Source: CAVTPU01 sp963736695
GTDB lineage: Bacteria > Actinomycetota > Actinomycetes > Mycobacteriales > Micromonosporaceae
Assembly (NCBI GenBank): GCA_963736695.1
Contig: CAVTPU010000004.1
Span: 806,001-870,000 of the forward strand
Length of the DNA: 64,000 nt
Direction of reading: 5' to 3'
A program made the translations under genes and the position numbers. Shown here in pieces: positions 62,220-64,000 of the stretch (position 1 is the first letter of the stretch; each line of letters begins with the position of its first letter). Under the pieces are notes generated by a model. That model saw only the letters and a program-made list of their open reading frames with translations. It had not been told where the DNA came from and did not search any database.

Positions 62220-62681
62220 CTATTGGGCCTTCGTCATGAAGACGCTATTGGGATCCTCCTTGTATGAGCCGAAGGGAGGGCACAGGACGAAGCCCGCCTT
62301 GACATAGAGCGCCCGCGCCGGGGCAAAGAATTCCATGCTGCCGGTCTCCAGGGATATCCTGCGAATGCCGCGCCGCCGGGCATCCTCCACGAGGTGTCCG
62401 AGAAGCCGAGCACCGATTCCCTGGCCTCGTCGCCTCGGCTCTGTCCGCATGCTCTTGAGCTCTTCATGGCCGGGTTCCAACGCGGCCAGCGCACCGGTCG
62501 CCGCGATCTCTCCGCGATAGTGCGCGACCCAGAGTCGCACTCCGGGGGCCTGGAGTGCGGCGAGATCCAGTGCGTGCCGACTCTCTGGCGGAGCCGTCGG
62601 TGCGAGCTCGTCCAGATGACCCCGCAGGAAGAGAATGACGCTGGGGTCGGTGAAGTCGGCGGGACCGATACTCAATTGCAT
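62220..62681 (-). CDS. GNAT family N-acetyltransferase
   Basis: 153 residues from the ATG at 62681 (MQLSIGPADFTDPSVILFLRGHLDELA). Acetyl-CoA motif A: HEELKSMRTEPRRRGQGIGARLLGHLVEDARRRGIRRISLETGS (RxxGxG), and YVKAGFVLCPPFGSYKEDPNSVFMTK at the end, as in YsnE/PhnO-like N-acetyltransferases. Substrate unknown. Confidence 0.92.
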   Translation of the reverse strand: MQLSIGPADFTDPSVILFLRGHLDELAPTAPPESRHALDLAALQAPGVRLWVAHYRGEIAATGALAALEPGHEELKSMRTEPRRRGQGIGARLLGHLVEDARRRGIRRISLETGSMEFFAPARALYVKAGFVLCPPFGSYKEDPNSVFMTKAQ

Positions 62682-62745
62682 CGGCCCATCATGCCAAGGC
62701 GCTTGTTTCGAACACGTTTCTAGAGATGAACAACACCGCGCGGCC

Positions 62746-63531
62746 TCAGGTGTCGATGGCGGTTCGGATGTACGCGCGATCCCGCTCGCTGACCTCGCTG
62801 AGTGGTCCGGCCGCCCGGAGAACCACATCGAGAACCGCGTCCGTGTCGGCGGCATACGCGTTGGCATACCAGGCCATGTTCGCTTCCACGACCGCCCAGT
62901 GTTCGTCCGTCTGCTCCGGTGTGGTGGCCAAGCCAACATCGAGCACGACGGCACTGGGCAAGGTGTTGCCGTACGCGTCGAGAAGTTGTGCAGCGAAGTC
63001 GAGCACCTCGTCGTGGTGTGGGCTCAGCCGCAACTCAAGCGGGTCGAGCCGGCCGAAGGTGGCATATCGACTGCCGGCGTGCACGCGCCCATCCAGCAGG
63101 AACAGACGATATTCGGCGATGAACGTCACGATCTCGCTGACCAGAACCGGCATCGACGGCTGGCCATCGGGCAGTCGCGAACCGTCGGCGTAGACCGCGG
63201 CGGGCAGGTCCTTGTCGCGCGGCTGTTTGACGAAAGCGGGTTCCCGAAGCCAACGAGCATCGCCCAGCGTCGTGGCATAGATCTCGCGCCGCAGAAACTC
63301 ATAGGGCAACTGGACAAGCCAGTCATCGGCGGGTTCCAACAGTGCGATGTCGAATTCGGCGGCGAGCGCCGCCGCGAACAGTGGACCGCCATAGACGTGC
63401 GCCGCCTGCGTTGCCGTGGCGGTTGAACCAGCTGAGAGCCGCTGCACGTCCATGCCCCGCTCGGCAGCCGCGTCGGCGAGCAGCTCGGCGGTGCTGTTGG
63501 CGAATGCGGGAACGAAGAGGGTGCGGCGCAT
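62746..63531 (-). CDS. ATP-grasp domain protein (DUF4343-like)
   Basis: 261 residues from the ATG at 63531. The C-terminal half holds ATP-grasp-like segments: LREPAFVKQPRDKDLPAAVY, VLVSEIVTFIAEYRLFLLDGRVHAGSRYA (lysine/arginine nucleotide contacts), SAVVLDVGLATT and HWAVVEANMAWYANAYAAD (terminal Glu/Asn metal box). Likely ligates a carboxylate to an amine; substrate unknown. Divergent from the FUSC-type gene. Confidence 0.85.
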   Translation of the reverse strand: MRRTLFVPAFANSTAELLADAAAERGMDVQRLSAGSTATATQAAHVYGGPLFAAALAAEFDIALLEPADDWLVQLPYEFLRREIYATTLGDARWLREPAFVKQPRDKDLPAAVYADGSRLPDGQPSMPVLVSEIVTFIAEYRLFLLDGRVHAGSRYATFGRLDPLELRLSPHHDEVLDFAAQLLDAYGNTLPSAVVLDVGLATTPEQTDEHWAVVEANMAWYANAYAADTDAVLDVVLRAAGPLSEVSERDRAYIRTAIDT

Positions 63532-63678
63532 GGTTGCTGATCCTGGCACGACAGGGAGGCCCGACGCGACGGTGTTTCGGCGACGCGGCCACCCGGGCCA
63601 CGTGCGCGAGCCGCGCCGTCCGGGTGGTCACCCGCGATCTTGGGTACGGCGTACGCGTCCACCGGATAGCGTTGTGTC

Positions 63679-64000
63679 GTGCGCCGTGCCCAGCCCGCTG
63701 TGATCACGATTCTCCGGCTCACGATCACGTCGGTGTTGGCGTTCCTCGTGGCCCGGCTGCTCATCGACGCCAGCACACCGATCCTCGCGTCCCTGACCGC
63801 GCTGCTCGTGGTCCAGGTGACCCTCTACCGCACCTTCCGTAGCGCTGTGCAGCGGATCGCCAGCGTGATCGCTGGTGTCCTGCTCGCCCTGGGGTTGTCG
63901 ACCACTCTGGGATTCACGTGGTGGAGTCTGGGCATCGTCATCGCGGCGGCGCTGATTGTGGGCTTTGTGCTGCGCTTGGGCGATAGCGTGCTGGAGGTGC
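63679..64000 (+). CDS. FUSC/aromatic acid exporter-type membrane protein (3' end cut by window)
   Basis: 107 residues in frame from the GTG at 63679, open at the window end. Four hydrophobic segments (TILRLTITSVLAFLVARLL, ILASLTALLVVQVTLYRTF, IASVIAGVLLALGLSTTLGF, WSLGIVIAAALIVGFVLRLG) and the loop pattern LTALLVVQ-TLYRTFRSAVQRIAS, seen at the start of FUSC/DUF939 proteins. Confidence 0.8.
   Translation, partial: MRRAQPAVITILRLTITSVLAFLVARLLIDASTPILASLTALLVVQVTLYRTFRSAVQRIASVIAGVLLALGLSTTLGFTWWSLGIVIAAALIVGFVLRLGDSVLEV

Overview
The window is high-GC DNA with dense, short intergenic spacing, many GTG/TTG and probably leaderless starts, stop/start overlaps (TGATG, ATGA) and regulator families typical of Actinomycetota (PadR, TioE-like MerR, ArsR, MarR). 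Protein style suggests Micromonosporales or Glycomycetales, but that rank is inference. It is an accessory-rich chromosomal region made of many small, mostly independent transcription units with several gene remnants.

Layout. 0-5 kb: 3' part of a very large secreted FG-GAP/RHS-repeat protein with a variable C-terminal tip. 5-9.2 kb: DUF1062 protein, a decayed tyrosine recombinase and a degenerate histidine kinase/response regulator pair. 9.5-21.4 kb: small metabolic and resistance-like genes (MarR/SnoaL pair, trans-aconitate methyltransferase, PAP2 phosphatase, DHFR-like reductase, acetyltransferase, phosphotransferase), a PadR/membrane-protein operon with a perfect operator, and small proteins of unknown role. 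21.9-30 kb: two MFS transporters flanking a HEAT/MerR-HEAT operon with a classic MerR dyad promoter, a phosphotransferase, a macrolide-type glycosyltransferase and an unknown protein. 30-36 kb: hydrolases, an LRR-like protein, a DinB protein and decaying LysR and SDR genes. 36.5-38.3 kb: an RtcB2-PrfH ribosome-repair operon. 38.3-46.5 kb: a remnant-filled spacer, metallophosphoesterase, FKBP/DUF817 pair, WD40 protein, and an MFS/ArsR operon.

46.7-48.9 kb is the most striking part: a Ro60 orthologue (rsr, TROVE domain) preceded on the same strand by a tandem array of four Y RNA-like units (D, C, B, A in transcription order). All four share the Ro-binding stem with compensatory changes. Three carry a circularly permuted tRNA-like module (acceptor stem closed by a short loop, the body entering through the anticodon-stem side), each resembling a different tRNA; one has only a simple hairpin. 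The array appears to come from duplication of a two-RNA unit, has its own promoter and runs into rsr. With RtcB2-PrfH only about 8.4 kb away, the region holds two RNA quality-control or repair modules.

49-64 kb: a membrane protein, a WXG-type/YbaB/YbaB operon, an Rpn-like nuclease-fold protein, a methyltransferase, a 908-residue YwqK/HEAT-like protein, a divergent TioE-like regulator and erythromycin esterase-DUF6194 fusion, a frameshifted beta-propeller-like gene, a monooxygenase remnant, a lipoprotein, a GNAT acetyltransferase, an ATP-grasp protein and the start of a FUSC-type membrane protein cut by the window end.
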